Shown here piece by piece: positions 17,902 to 27,091 of a stretch of 64,000 bases of DNA. Within the stretch, counting starts at the first letter, position 1. Every line of letters starts with the position of its first letter. Both the position numbers and the translations under genes were made by a program. Below the pieces are notes generated by a model, which was not told the origin of the DNA, made no database searches, and worked only from the letters and a program-made list of their open reading frames with translations. The DNA is from Marinibaculum pumilum (GTDB lineage: Bacteria; Pseudomonadota; Alphaproteobacteria; Ferrovibrionales; Ferrovibrionaceae): the NCBI RefSeq assembly GCF_042646425.1, contig NZ_JBHRTR010000054.1:620001-684000 (forward strand), given 5' to 3'.

Positions 17902-18651
17902 CTATCGGCCCGGCACCGCCGCGAAGCGGCGGCTGCCGTCGGGGCCCACCGACAGCGCGGTCAGGCGGCCGCCCTGCACCGCGCCTGTGTCCAGCCCGGT
18001 CGCATGCGGAAAGATCGCCGGGCCGTCCATGAAGGGGATATGCCCGAAGATCACATGCCCGAAGCGGCCGTCATAGATATCGGCCCAGAACGGATCGCCC
18101 GGCCCCTCATGGCCGGACATCAGGTAGCGGCCGTCGGCGGCGGAGACATGGCCGGTGCGCAGGACAGCATTGAAGCGCCGCCTCTGGCCGGCCGTCATCC
18201 GCGCCACCGCCCCGGCATCCGGCGGGAAGCTGCGCATGTCGCCCGGTATGCCGCCATGCAGGGCCAACAGGCCATGCGCCGGCACCCGCAGGAACGGCAG
18301 GGCGGCATCCAGGAAGTCGATATCGGTCGCCGACAGCCGGTCATGCACCGCGGCCAGCCCGGGATGACGCGCGGCCTGCGCCGCGGCGGTGTCCGGCCGC
18401 AGTTCGCGGTTGCGGCGGTAGCGCCGGTACAGGTCCTCGTGATTGCCCTCCAGCAGCATCAGGCCGTGCGCCGCGCCCGTTGCCAGTTCGCGTGCCAGGC
18501 GCACCGCGCCGACGGAATCCGGCCCCTTGTCCAGCAGGTCGCCCAGCAGCACGACGAGGTCGCCGGCCGCCGGCGCCAGGACCGCCAGCAGACGCTCCAG
18601 GGCATCGGGCAGGCCGTGGACATCGCCGATGAAATGATAGCTGCGGGTCAT
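17902..18651 (-). CDS. Calcineurin-like metallophosphoesterase (PrpE/ApaH-like)
   Basis: 249-residue phosphatase of the bacterial Ser/Thr phosphatase and diadenosine-tetraphosphatase type. The full metal-site series is present: GDVHG at 9-13, GDLLDKGPDS, EGNHED, LALHGG and IFGHIP. Such enzymes bind two metal ions and cleave phosphomonoesters or Ap4A; which one applies here is not decidable. No signal peptide. The ATG at 18651 lies 38 bp after the Cds1-like gene on the same strand, so they are probably in one operon with the Rap1a-like gene upstream. Confidence 0.88.
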   Translation of the reverse strand: MTRSYHFIGDVHGLPDALERLLAVLAPAAGDLVVLLGDLLDKGPDSVGAVRLARELATGAAHGLMLLEGNHEDLYRRYRRNRELRPDTAAAQAARHPGLAAVHDRLSATDIDFLDAALPFLRVPAHGLLALHGGIPGDMRSFPPDAGAVARMTAGQRRRFNAVLRTGHVSAADGRYLMSGHEGPGDPFWADIYDGRFGHVIFGHIPFMDGPAIFPHATGLDTGAVQGGRLTALSVGPDGSRRFAAVPGR

Positions 18652-18689
18652 GTGCGGGTCATGGTCGTGCGCGCAGGCTCGGGCGACGG

Positions 18690-19823
18690 CTATGGCGTTG
18701 CGGCATCGCCCGCGCCCCAGGCCTCCGCGACCTCCAGCGCCAGCGGCCCGCCGTCCAGGAAGCGCTCGATCGCCGCCTCGGTCGCCGCGGTGTCGAAGCC
18801 CTGCGCGGTCAGCCAGTCGGGGGCATGATAGCTGTGGCGGTAGCGCTCGCCGGAATCGCAGATCAGGCTGACGATGGCGCCGCCGCCGTCGCGGCGCATG
18901 CGGTCCGCCATCAGGCAGAGGCCCAGGAAATTGGCGCCGGTGGAGCCGCCGACCGCCCGGCCCATGCGGCGCGACAGCACCCGCATCGCCGCCAGCGAGG
19001 CGGCGTCCGGCAGCTTCGCCATATGGTCGATCACCGCCGGCAGGAAGGACGGCTCGATCCGCGGCCGGCCCACCCCCTCGATGCGCGACCCGCGGTCGCT
19101 GACCGCGTGTCCGTCACGATTGCGATAGCCGTCGAAGAAGGCGGAGAATTCCACATCGACCACCGACAGCCGGGTCGGCAGGCCGCGATAGCGGATATAA
19201 CGGCCGATGGTGGCGGAGGTGCCCCCGGTGCCCGCCCCCATCACGATCCAGCGCGGCACCGGGTGCCGCTCCGCCGCCATCTGCTCGAAGATCGATTCCG
19301 CTATGTTGTTGTTGCCGCGCCAGTCGGTCGCCCGCTCCGCGAAGGTGAACTGGTCCAGGTAGTGGCCGCCCAGCCGGCGTGCCAGGGCCTCCGCCTCGGC
19401 ATAGATCGCCGACGGGCTGTCGACGAAATGGCAGATGCCGCCCTGATGCTCGATCGCGGCGATCTTCTCCGGCGAGGTGCTGCGCGGCATCACCGCATAG
19501 AACGGCACGCCGATCATGCGGGCGAAATAGGCCTCCGACACCGCGGTGGACCCCGAAGAGGCCTCCACCACGGCCGCGCCCTCGCGGATCAGGCCGTTGC
19601 ACAGGCCGTACAGGAACAAGGAGCGCGCCAGCCGGTGCTTCAGGCTGCCGGTCGGATGGGTGCTCTCGTCCTTCATGTAGATGTCGACCCCGTCCGGCCC
19701 CGCCGACAGGGCCGGCAGGTCGAGCCGGATCAGGTGGGTGTCGGCAGAGCGCCGCTGGTCAGCGGCGATCTGGGCGACCGCCCCATCAGACCACGACCTG
19801 TCGCTCGGGCCCGGCCCGTTCAT
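18690..19823 (-). CDS. PLP-dependent cysteine synthase-fold enzyme, Cds1-like (probable L-cysteine desulfhydrase)
   Basis: A 377-residue fold-type II PLP enzyme. The Schiff-base lysine is Lys62 in DESTHPTGSLKHRLARSL; the phosphate-holding loop is EASSGSTAVSEAYF and the glycine-rich cofactor loop GAGTGGTSATIGRY. The long THPTGSLKHRLARSLFLYGLCNG segment and DWRGNNNIAESIF are features I associate with the mycobacterial Cds1 desulfhydrase branch rather than CysK/CysM. The expected reaction is cysteine to pyruvate, sulfide and ammonia (inference). The start codon overlaps the stop of the Rap1a-like gene by 4 bp, so the two are translationally coupled. Confidence 0.78.
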   Translation of the reverse strand: MNGPGPSDRSWSDGAVAQIAADQRRSADTHLIRLDLPALSAGPDGVDIYMKDESTHPTGSLKHRLARSLFLYGLCNGLIREGAAVVEASSGSTAVSEAYFARMIGVPFYAVMPRSTSPEKIAAIEHQGGICHFVDSPSAIYAEAEALARRLGGHYLDQFTFAERATDWRGNNNIAESIFEQMAAERHPVPRWIVMGAGTGGTSATIGRYIRYRGLPTRLSVVDVEFSAFFDGYRNRDGHAVSDRGSRIEGVGRPRIEPSFLPAVIDHMAKLPDAASLAAMRVLSRRMGRAVGGSTGANFLGLCLMADRMRRDGGGAIVSLICDSGERYRHSYHAPDWLTAQGFDTAATEAAIERFLDGGPLALEVAEAWGAGDAATP

Positions 19824-20257
19824 TCCGCCCTGCAGGGATAGGCCGCCAGCAGCGCCTGGCGCATGCTGCGGCGGGCCGGCTGCGTGGCCATGCCGGGATG
19901 GTCCTTCGTCCAGCCCAGGAACAGCGGCAGCAGCTGCGCCGTGGTCAGCCCGTCCTCCGGCGGGCAGAAATGGGGAGCGGCCCCGTCGCGGCGCGCGATG
20001 ACGATGCCGTCGATGATCCCCAGCAGATAGCCGCTGCAGAACGGGAAGGCGTCCAGCGGCTGCTCCGCGCGCAGGGCCGGATCGCATTCCCGCGCAAGGG
20101 TGGCGGTGCTCAGCCCGCTGCCGGCGCTGGATTGTGCGGCATGCACCGGGCCGGAACTTATGGCGCTGGCCATTGCGAGGATCAGGATCACGGCCCGGCC
20201 CCCTGGCGCCCGCTCGCGGCGGCCCGGCATAGGCAACGTCCTGCTGGCTGATTTCAT
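19820..20257 (-). CDS. Secreted Rap1a/Tai-like domain protein
   Basis: 145-residue precursor. The signal peptide is long, with a basic start (MPGRRERAPGGR) and core AVILILAMASAISSG cut after VHA. The mature part has the Rap1a/Tai layout: GSGLSTATLARECD near the start, FCSGYLLGIIDGIV, FCPPEDGLTTAQLLPLFLGW, and a final Cys in AAYPCRAE. Four cysteines could make two disulfides. Rap1a and Tai proteins are periplasmic immunity proteins of type VI secretion amidases, but most genomic relatives have no known partner; none is next to this gene. A GGAGAGG site precedes the ATG at 20257. It overlaps the Cds1-like gene (ATGA). Confidence 0.7.
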   Translation of the reverse strand: MKSASRTLPMPGRRERAPGGRAVILILAMASAISSGPVHAAQSSAGSGLSTATLARECDPALRAEQPLDAFPFCSGYLLGIIDGIVIARRDGAAPHFCPPEDGLTTAQLLPLFLGWTKDHPGMATQPARRSMRQALLAAYPCRAE

Positions 20258-20401
20258 TCCGGCCTCTCCGCAACCGTCCGCCGGATACGCCCCCGCGGCG
20301 TATCCGACTGGGCGGGAGAGGCAGTCTAGGTCACGGCATGCCGCCGGGCCAAAGCGGGAGGCGGAAGCCCGGCGGCGATGGGCCCGGCGGCGATGGGTAT
20401 G

Positions 20402-20605
20402 TCAGGCCTGCCGGGCGGTCCCGCGATGCGTGCGGCTCGCCCTGGCCAGGGCCCGGCAGGACCGTTCCAGTTCGTCATAGACGCGCTGACCGTTCAGGGC
20501 GCGCTGCACCAGCTCGCGCTGGCGGTCGCGATGGATCTCAATGCGCGCGTCGCGCAGGGCTTCGCCGATGGGTTGGCGCCGCAAACGGTCAAGAAGGGTA
20601 CGCAT
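20402..20605 (-). CDS. Small basic cytoplasmic protein (67 aa), hypothetical
   Basis: A 67-residue, Arg-rich, mostly helical protein (MRTLLDRLRRQPIGEAL to HRGTARQA) with one cysteine and no membrane segment. The ribosome site GGAGGAG lies seven bases before the ATG at 20605, stronger than most in the window, which supports translation. No family recognised. It lies between the Rap1a-like gene and tRNA-Lys, all on the same strand. Confidence 0.55.
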   Translation of the reverse strand: MRTLLDRLRRQPIGEALRDARIEIHRDRQRELVQRALNGQRVYDELERSCRALARASRTHRGTARQA

Positions 20606-20921
20606 CCCGGCTCTCCTCCAACAATCCAGTCTGCAGGACGCCGCTATCCGGCCGCCGTCGCTGTCGCAAGACGTCCGTGACGGCAGATGCCTGCCCAAAC
20701 CGCACCCCGGCCCGCGACCGGCCGCGACACGGAACTGTCGAGCGGCTGTCGCAAGACCCGCGATATCAACAGGCACCGCGCGGTGGCGGTTCCAAGCGGC
20801 GCGGCGCCCGGGCAAACCGGGTGGCGAAGAATGCGGAGGGGGAGAGACTGGACCCGGCCCCGCCATCGCCGTGCGGCGAGGGGGCCGGCCACCTGCCTGT
20901 CCGGGTCGGACAGGGAGAAGG
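20606..20921. other. Intergenic spacer between small protein gene and tRNA-Lys
   Basis: The 316 bp between the small hypothetical gene and the tRNA hold no convincing gene. Short open frames on both strands have no ribosome site or recognisable residues. No clear hairpin with a T tail is seen. Confidence 0.5.
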
Positions 20922-20997
<76 letters not shown>

Positions 20998-21178
20998 GCC
21001 GGGGCGGCGCGGCACGGGGCCGGCCACCGGTCGGAGGCGGGTCTTTAGCAAATGCCGGCGGGGCTGTCGATACCCCAGGCCGCAAATTCGACCGGGATCG
21101 ATGCATGGCCGCCATGAGCGCGCGTTGGCGGTCCGACCATTGGCGCGATCCGCCGGCCGGGCGTAGCATCCGCACCGC

Positions 21179-22483
21179 ATGTCCAGTCCAGACCGATCTC
21201 CAGCGAGCACCCCAGGCAGCACCCCGGCGAGCCCCCCCGCCAGCACCGGTACGCAGGCCGGGCGCGCGACCGACATTGCGGCACCGGCCGCCTCGCCCGC
21301 GCAGCAGTTCTGGTACCTGTCGGGTATCGGCAGCTGGTTCGCCGCCTTCGGTATCCAGGCGGTCACCTTCCCCTGGATCACCGCCTTCCTGCTGAACGAG
21401 AGCCCGCTGCGCATCGGCATGGCACAGGCCTCCCTCTGGCTGCCGCTGCTGCTGTTCCTGCTGGTCGGCGGCGCGGTGGCGGACCGCTACGACCTGCGCC
21501 GGATCATGATCGTCCTGCATGCCGCCGCCCTGGTCCCGCCGGCGGTGGTGGCCCTGCTGGAAGGGGCCGGCGTGCTGACCTTCTGGCCGATCATCGCCTA
21601 TGGCCTGACAATGGGGACGATCATGGCCTTCCTGCAGCCGGCACGCGACGGGCTGCTGGCGCGGATCGCCGGCGGGCGGATCCAGCGCATGGTGCTGATG
21701 ACCATCGCCCTGCAGTACGGGCCGCAGCTCTGCGGCACCCTGGCCGCCGGCCTGACCGGCCTGGTCGGCCTGATCCCGGTGCTGGGCATCCAAGTCGCGA
21801 TCCTGGCCTTCGGCGTGCTGTCGGCCGTCATGCTGCACCCCGCCCCGCCGGAGCCCGGCCAGCGGGAGGCGCCGCTGCGCGCCATCGGCAACGGCCTGCG
21901 GCTTGTCGCCGGCCATGCCACCATCCGCACCGTCGTGGCGATGGGCGCCTTCGTCGGCTTCTTCTATGTCGGCGGCTTCCTGGCGATCCTGCCGGTCCTG
22001 GTGCGCGACGCCTATGGCAGCGCCGAGCAGTTCGCCGCCTTCTATGCGGTCTGGGCCACCGGCAGCGTGATCATGATGGCGGCGATCATCCGCTTCGGCC
22101 CGCTCAGCCATCCCGGCCGCGCCCTGCTGCTGTCGATCCTGGGCTCGTCGGGCTGCATGCTGATCGCCTCCTTCGCGCCGCCGACGGCATGGATGTTCGC
22201 GCTGATGCTGGTCTGGGGCGGCATCGCCGGAATCTCCGCCAGCATGAGCCGCACGGTGGTGCAGCAGCTGGCGCCGCCGCGGGAGCGCGCGCGGGTGCTG
22301 GCCACCTTCCAGCTGGGCTTCATGGGCAGCGTGCCGGTGGGGGCCTTCCTCGGCGGCTGGCTGACCGACCTGGCCGGGCCCGGCCATGCCATGTGGGCGG
22401 CGCCGATCGCGGTCCTGCCGCTGGCCCTGTGGGTGCTGGCCGGACGCCGTGTCTGGGCCTACCGGCCCGACCCGGAAAAATGA
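21179..22483 (+). CDS. MFS transporter, enterobactin-exporter/DHA3-like
   Basis: Inner-membrane protein of 434 residues with a long Ser/Pro/Thr-rich cytoplasmic N-terminus (about 1-40), then twelve predicted helices. The loop GGAVADRYDLRRIMI between helices 2 and 3 is the MFS motif A region (GxxxDRxxRR type). A second such motif lies near ASMSRTVVQQLAPPRERARVL. The overall layout resembles the DHA3/EntS-like MFS group; the substrate is unknown. The ATG at 21179 sits 182 bp after the tRNA-Lys 5' end, divergent from it. Convergent with the downstream SDR gene. Confidence 0.85.
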   Translation: MSSPDRSPASTPGSTPASPPASTGTQAGRATDIAAPAASPAQQFWYLSGIGSWFAAFGIQAVTFPWITAFLLNESPLRIGMAQASLWLPLLLFLLVGGAVADRYDLRRIMIVLHAAALVPPAVVALLEGAGVLTFWPIIAYGLTMGTIMAFLQPARDGLLARIAGGRIQRMVLMTIALQYGPQLCGTLAAGLTGLVGLIPVLGIQVAILAFGVLSAVMLHPAPPEPGQREAPLRAIGNGLRLVAGHATIRTVVAMGAFVGFFYVGGFLAILPVLVRDAYGSAEQFAAFYAVWATGSVIMMAAIIRFGPLSHPGRALLLSILGSSGCMLIASFAPPTAWMFALMLVWGGIAGISASMSRTVVQQLAPPRERARVLATFQLGFMGSVPVGAFLGGWLTDLAGPGHAMWAAPIAVLPLALWVLAGRRVWAYRPDPEK

Positions 22484-22526
22484 CCGGCACCGCAACAGCT
22501 CTCCGCGCGGCCTGAACGCAGCCGGA

Positions 22527-23297
22527 TCAGCTGTTGTCGATGGTATAGCCGCCGTCGACGGTGATCGTCTGGCCGCAGGTCCAGGCGCCGGCGCGGGAGG
22601 CGAGGTAGAGCGCGGCGCCGGCGATATCCTCCGGCTCGCCCAGGCGGCGCATCGGGGTCTGCGCCTCGCGCTTCTTGCGCCGCGCCTCGTCCTCCCACAG
22701 GGCGCGGGCGAAGTCGGTGCGCACCAGGCCCGGCGCGATGCAGTTCACCCGGATGTTGTGGGGGCCCAGCTCCGTCGCCAGGTTGCGCGCCATCTGCATG
22801 TCGGCGGCCTTGGAGATCGCATAGGCGCCCAGCACCGGGCTGCCCAGAAAGCCGCCGATCGAGGAGACGATGATGATCGCGCCGTCCTTGCGCTCGATCA
22901 TCTTGGGCGCCACCGCCTGCACCAGCCACAGATTGCTGTGGATGTTGCACTGCATGACCTTGTCGAAGGCGTCGTCGGGGATCTCCAGCGACGAGCCGAA
23001 ATGCGGGTTCACCGCGGCATTGCAGACCAGGATGTCGATCTTGCCGAAGATCTTGCGGGTGGAGGCGACGAGGTTCTGGATCTCCGACTTCTCGGTGATG
23101 TTGCAGGCCAGCGCCTCTGCCCTGCCGCCCTCCGCCTCGATCTCCTGCGCCACCGCCTTGCAGGCGTCGAGCTTGCGGCTGGAGATCACCACCTCTGCCC
23201 CGTAGGCGGCGAGCAGCCTGGCGATCGCCTTTCCGATGCCGCGACTGGAGCCGGTAATGACCGCCGTCTTGCCGCTGAGGTCGAAGAGGTCGCGCAT
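22527..23297 (-). CDS. Short-chain dehydrogenase/reductase (SDR)
   Basis: 256-residue classical SDR. The cofactor loop is TGSSRGIGKAIA; the NAG-type motif reads VCNAAVN; the catalytic Ser is in IIIVSSIGGFLG and the Tyr/Lys pair in AYAISKAA. An Arg after the second strand (SSRKLDA) suggests NADP(H). The C-terminus ends GQTITVDGGYTIDNS as in 3-oxoacyl-ACP-reductase-like enzymes, but the substrate is not readable. The start is the ATG at 23297 after GGAAGGCGGG; an ATG 60 bp upstream is in frame. It follows rodA by 97 bp on the same strand. Confidence 0.88.
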   Translation of the reverse strand: MRDLFDLSGKTAVITGSSRGIGKAIARLLAAYGAEVVISSRKLDACKAVAQEIEAEGGRAEALACNITEKSEIQNLVASTRKIFGKIDILVCNAAVNPHFGSSLEIPDDAFDKVMQCNIHSNLWLVQAVAPKMIERKDGAIIIVSSIGGFLGSPVLGAYAISKAADMQMARNLATELGPHNIRVNCIAPGLVRTDFARALWEDEARRKKREAQTPMRRLGEPEDIAGAALYLASRAGAWTCGQTITVDGGYTIDNS

Positions 23298-23394
23298 GGG
23301 GGTCCCGCCTTCCGCTGGTGACATCATTGCTGGCGGGGCGGCTGCGCCCACGGTCATCCCTTTCCAGGTCGTCCAGTCGTCCGCCGGCCGGCCT

Positions 23395-24546
23395 TCAGTC
23401 GACCAGACGGCCGGGCCGGCGCGGCACGATCGCGTCGCGATGCACCCAGACGCAGAGGACGAGGCCGAAGCCCGCCAGAAGGGTCATCATGGATGTCCCG
23501 CCATAGGATACAAGGGGCAGCGGCACGCCCACGACGGGCACCAGCCCTGTCACCATTGCAATGTTGATGAAGACGTAGATGAACAGCAGGCAGGTAACGC
23601 CGAAGGCGATCAGGCGCCCGAACTGGTTGCGGGCCCGCATGCCGATCGCGAAGCCGTAGGCCAGGACGAAACCGTAGAGGCCCAGCAGGCCGATCGCCCC
23701 GGCCAGGCCGAACTCCTCGGCGAAGGTCGTGAAGATGAAGTCGGTATGCTTCTCCGGCAGGAAGGACAGCTGGCTCTGCGTGCCCTGGGCATAGCCCTTG
23801 CCGAACACGCCGCCGGAGCCCAGCGCGATCTTCGATTGCAGGATGTGGTAGCCGGAGCCCAGCGGGTCGGTCTCCGGGTTCAGGAAGGTCATCACCCGCT
23901 GCTTCTGGTAGCCGTGCAGCATCTCCCACGCCACCGGCATGGTGGACAGGATCACCACGATCACCAGGGCGAACTTCCACAGCCGCACGCCGGCAGCGAA
24001 GAACAGCAGCCCGGCGGCGATCAGGATCATCAGCGCCGTGCCCAGGTCCGGCTGGCGCAGCACCAGCATCACCGGCATGGCCACCAGGGCCAGCGGCACC
24101 AGGAGCCAGCGCAGGCGGCCGATATCCTCGTAGCTCAGGCCGTGGAAATAGCGCGCCAGCGCCAGCACCAGGGCCAGCTTCATCACCTCCGACGGCTGGA
24201 ACTGGAACGGGCCCAGCGCGATCCAGCGCCGCGCGCCCATGCCGATCTCGCCCATCACTTCCACGCCGATCAGCGCCAGCAGCGACAGGCCATAGATCAC
24301 ATAGGCCCAGCGCAGCCAGAACTTGATGTCGACCATGGCGATCGCCAGCATCACCACAAGCCCGACGCCGAAGCGCATCAGCTGGCGGCTGGCCCAGGGA
24401 TCGACCTCGCCGCCGGCGACCGAGGTCAGCATCAGGAAGCCCACCGAGGCGACTGCCAGGATCAGCAGCACCAGCCCCCAGTTGATCTCCCACATCCGGC
24501 GGGAAAACGGGATTTCCGGCTCCTGGTCGATGTTCAGATGCGCCAA
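23395..24546 (-). CDS. rodA: Rod-shape SEDS peptidoglycan polymerase RodA
   Basis: Inner-membrane glycosyltransferase of the elongasome that polymerises lipid II with PBP2. The 383-residue protein has about ten helices. Family signatures: GARRWIALGPFQFQPSEVMK, LRQPDLGTAL with the catalytic Asp region, KIALGSGGVFGKG, LPEKHTDFIF, and near the end PLPLVSYGGTSMM. The start codon appears to be TTG at 24546 with ACGGAGG seven bases upstream; no ATG is closer. It is the last gene of the mreB-mreC-mreD-PBP2-rodA run, 38 bp after PBP2. Confidence 0.95.
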   Translation of the reverse strand: MAHLNIDQEPEIPFSRRMWEINWGLVLLILAVASVGFLMLTSVAGGEVDPWASRQLMRFGVGLVVMLAIAMVDIKFWLRWAYVIYGLSLLALIGVEVMGEIGMGARRWIALGPFQFQPSEVMKLALVLALARYFHGLSYEDIGRLRWLLVPLALVAMPVMLVLRQPDLGTALMILIAAGLLFFAAGVRLWKFALVIVVILSTMPVAWEMLHGYQKQRVMTFLNPETDPLGSGYHILQSKIALGSGGVFGKGYAQGTQSQLSFLPEKHTDFIFTTFAEEFGLAGAIGLLGLYGFVLAYGFAIGMRARNQFGRLIAFGVTCLLFIYVFINIAMVTGLVPVVGVPLPLVSYGGTSMMTLLAGFGLVLCVWVHRDAIVPRRPGRLVD

Positions 24547-24584
24547 CGCGCCGCCTCCGTCGTGATGCCGCCGGGCGCGGCCGC

Positions 24585-26513
24585 TCAGCCGCGCTCGACC
24601 GGGGTCGCGCGCCGCGCCAGTTCGCCACGCGGCCGCGGGCTCAGCGGGTCGAGGCGCAGCACCTCGGTCATGATGTCCTTGGCCACCGGTGCCGCGGCGG
24701 ACGAGCCGCCGCCGCCATGCTCCACGACCACGGCCAGGGCATAGCGCGGCGCGTCATAGGGGGCATAGGCCACGAACAGCGCGTGGTGCCGCTCCTCCCA
24801 GGGCTTCTCCTCGTTCTTCCGCACGCCGCGCTCGCGTTCGCGCATGGTGATGCGACGCACCTGGCTGGTGCCGGTCTTGCCGGCCATCTCCACGCCTTCC
24901 GGCACCTCGGTCTCCACCAGCCGGGACTTGTTCGCGGTGCCGTTCTGCTTGTTCACCACGCCCCACATCCCCTCCTGCACGAGGCGCAGGTTGGCGGCCT
25001 TCACGTCGATCTTCGGGAAGGGCGGCGGACCGTCATAGCTGCCCGGCTGCGGCGGCGGGCGGTCGTCCGACATGCTCTCCAGCGCCGCGCGCGGGCGCAC
25101 GATCCGCGGCACCACCGCATAGCCGCCATTGGCGAGCCGGGCGGCCATCACCGCCAGCTGCAGCGGGGTGGCTTCCACATAGCCCTGGCCGATGGAGACG
25201 ACCAGGGTCTCGCCCTGCAGCCAGGGACGGCCGATCACCGCCTCCTTCCAGGCCTTGGTCGGGATGATGCCCTCGCGCTCGCCCGGCAGGTTGATGCCGG
25301 TCCTCTCCCCCAGGCCGAAACGCATCGCCATCGCGGCGATCCGGTCGGGACCCAGGCGCTTGGCCAGCTCGTAGAAATAGACGTCGCAGCTCTCCTCCAG
25401 CGCCTGGTGCAGCGCCACCGGGCCATGGCCCCACTTCTTCCAGCAATGGAACTTGCCCTTGCCCAGCTGCATCATGCCGCGGCAGGTGACCGTCGTGTCG
25501 GGCTTGACGGCTCCGGCCTCCAGCGCCGCCAGGGCGACGATCATCTTGTAGGTTGAACCGGGCGGATAGCTGCCCTGGATCGCCTTGTTGATCAGCGGCT
25601 TGTATTTCGACGAGGAATATTCCTGCCACTTGCGCTGGCTGATGCCGACATTGAACAGGTTCGGGTCGAAGGAGGGGTTGGAGACCAGGGCGACAACATC
25701 GCCACCATGCACGTCCAGCACCGCGACGGCCGCGCTCTCCCCCTCCAGCCGCTTCACGATGTAGTTCTGCAGCGCCGCGTCGATGGTCAGCATCTGGTCG
25801 TCGCCACGCTTGCCCTCGGTGCGCGACAGTTCCCGGATCACCCGGCCATAGGCGTTCACCTCGACCTGGCTGTCGCCGGCACGGCCGCGCAGCGCCACGT
25901 CGTAGATCCGCTCGATCCCGGTCTTGCCGATCCGGAAGCCCGGCAGCTCCAGTACCGGATCGCCGCCGATCTCCTTTTCCGACACCGCGCCGACATAGCC
26001 GACGACATGGGCGAAGACCGGGCCCAGCGGATAGTCGCGGGTCTCCCCCACCTCCATGTGGATGCCCGGCAGGTCGGGGGTGTTGACGTTGATGCGGGCG
26101 AAGTCGTCCCAGTCCAGATTGCTCGCCACCTCCACCGGCACGAACTTGCGCCGCCGCCGCACCTCGCGCAGCACCCGCTCGATCTGCCGCTCCTCCAGTC
26201 GCACCAGGCGGGCCACCTTGTCGATCACCGCCGCCGGGTCGCCGGCCTCCTCCGCCACCAGCAGCAGGCGGTAATTGCGCCGGTTGCTGGCCAGCTCGAC
26301 GCCGAAACGGTCCAGCACCCGGCCGCGCGGCGGCGCCAGCAGGCGCAGGTTGATGCGGTTCTCCTCCGCCAGCAGCTGGTAGCGGTCCTGCTCCACCACC
26401 TGCAGGTGGTAGAGGCGCGCGCCCAGCGCGCCGAGCAGCGCCACCTGCGCCGCGCCGACCACCAGGGTGCGGCGGGTGTACTGCTTGTGCTGGACCGTCT
26501 CCTGATAGGGCAT
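24585..26513 (-). CDS. mrdA: Penicillin-binding protein 2 (peptidoglycan transpeptidase)
   Basis: Class B PBP of 642 residues, anchored by one N-terminal helix (about 15-35) with the rest periplasmic. The dimerisation domain starts with APPRGRVLDRFG. The transpeptidase motifs are intact: SxxK as STYK with Ser320, SxD/N as SCD in LEESCDVYFYELA, and KTG in MAGKTGTSQVR. It cross-links lateral-wall peptidoglycan in complex with RodA. It lies between mreD and rodA in the shape operon. The C-terminal tail (RLDPLSPRPRGELARR) is short and basic. Confidence 0.95.
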   Translation of the reverse strand: MPYQETVQHKQYTRRTLVVGAAQVALLGALGARLYHLQVVEQDRYQLLAEENRINLRLLAPPRGRVLDRFGVELASNRRNYRLLLVAEEAGDPAAVIDKVARLVRLEERQIERVLREVRRRRKFVPVEVASNLDWDDFARINVNTPDLPGIHMEVGETRDYPLGPVFAHVVGYVGAVSEKEIGGDPVLELPGFRIGKTGIERIYDVALRGRAGDSQVEVNAYGRVIRELSRTEGKRGDDQMLTIDAALQNYIVKRLEGESAAVAVLDVHGGDVVALVSNPSFDPNLFNVGISQRKWQEYSSSKYKPLINKAIQGSYPPGSTYKMIVALAALEAGAVKPDTTVTCRGMMQLGKGKFHCWKKWGHGPVALHQALEESCDVYFYELAKRLGPDRIAAMAMRFGLGERTGINLPGEREGIIPTKAWKEAVIGRPWLQGETLVVSIGQGYVEATPLQLAVMAARLANGGYAVVPRIVRPRAALESMSDDRPPPQPGSYDGPPPFPKIDVKAANLRLVQEGMWGVVNKQNGTANKSRLVETEVPEGVEMAGKTGTSQVRRITMRERERGVRKNEEKPWEERHHALFVAYAPYDAPRYALAVVVEHGGGGSSAAAPVAKDIMTEVLRLDPLSPRPRGELARRATPVERG

Positions 26514-26566
26514 CGGGCTTTCCTAAGGGGCCTTTCCTCGGGACCGGTTCCGGGCCACGGCGCCGG

Positions 26567-27082
26567 TCAGGCGAGCCGGGCGAGCCGCACTTCCGCCCAG
26601 ATGAAGGCGCGCGCGACCAGGGGAAACAGCAGGATCGTCAGCAGCGCCTGCACCGCGAAGGGCAGCGGGTCGAACAGGTTGCCATAGAACAGGCAGCCGA
26701 TCGCCCAGGACAGCGCCGTGCAGGTCAGGGTGACCATGCCGAAGGCCAGCCAGGCGATCGGGAACGGCCGGCTCTGCAGGATCAGCCGCTGCGACGTGGT
26801 GATGCCATAGGCGAACAGGTAGAGGATCGCGTTCAGCCCCAGCGGGCCGCCCAGCAGGCAGTCCGCGATCACCCCCAGGAAGAACACCACCGGCGCCGAC
26901 AGCCATTCCGGGCGGTAGACGCTCCAGTAGTAGATGCTCATCAGCGCCAGCATCGGCGTTACCGGCACCGCGGCGCTGCTCTGCGCCGGCGCGGCGCCCA
27001 GCATGATCAGCGCCAGGGTGATCACCATCGGCACCACCTGGATCAGGTTGCGGCGCCATTGCGGGGGCAGGGTCTCTCCCAT
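26567..27082 (-). CDS. mreD: Rod-shape-determining protein MreD
   Basis: Inner-membrane protein of 171 residues with five or six predicted helices and little outside them. Matching features are MLALMSIYYWSVYRPEWL near helix 2, then FFLGVIADCLLGGPLGLNAILYLFAYGI, a conserved MreD stretch. It links MreC to the elongasome. The ATG at 27082 begins 9 bp after the mreC stop, so the genes are co-transcribed. Confidence 0.93.
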   Translation of the reverse strand: MGETLPPQWRRNLIQVVPMVITLALIMLGAAPAQSSAAVPVTPMLALMSIYYWSVYRPEWLSAPVVFFLGVIADCLLGGPLGLNAILYLFAYGITTSQRLILQSRPFPIAWLAFGMVTLTCTALSWAIGCLFYGNLFDPLPFAVQALLTILLFPLVARAFIWAEVRLARLA

Positions 27083-27091
27083 CGCCGGGCC

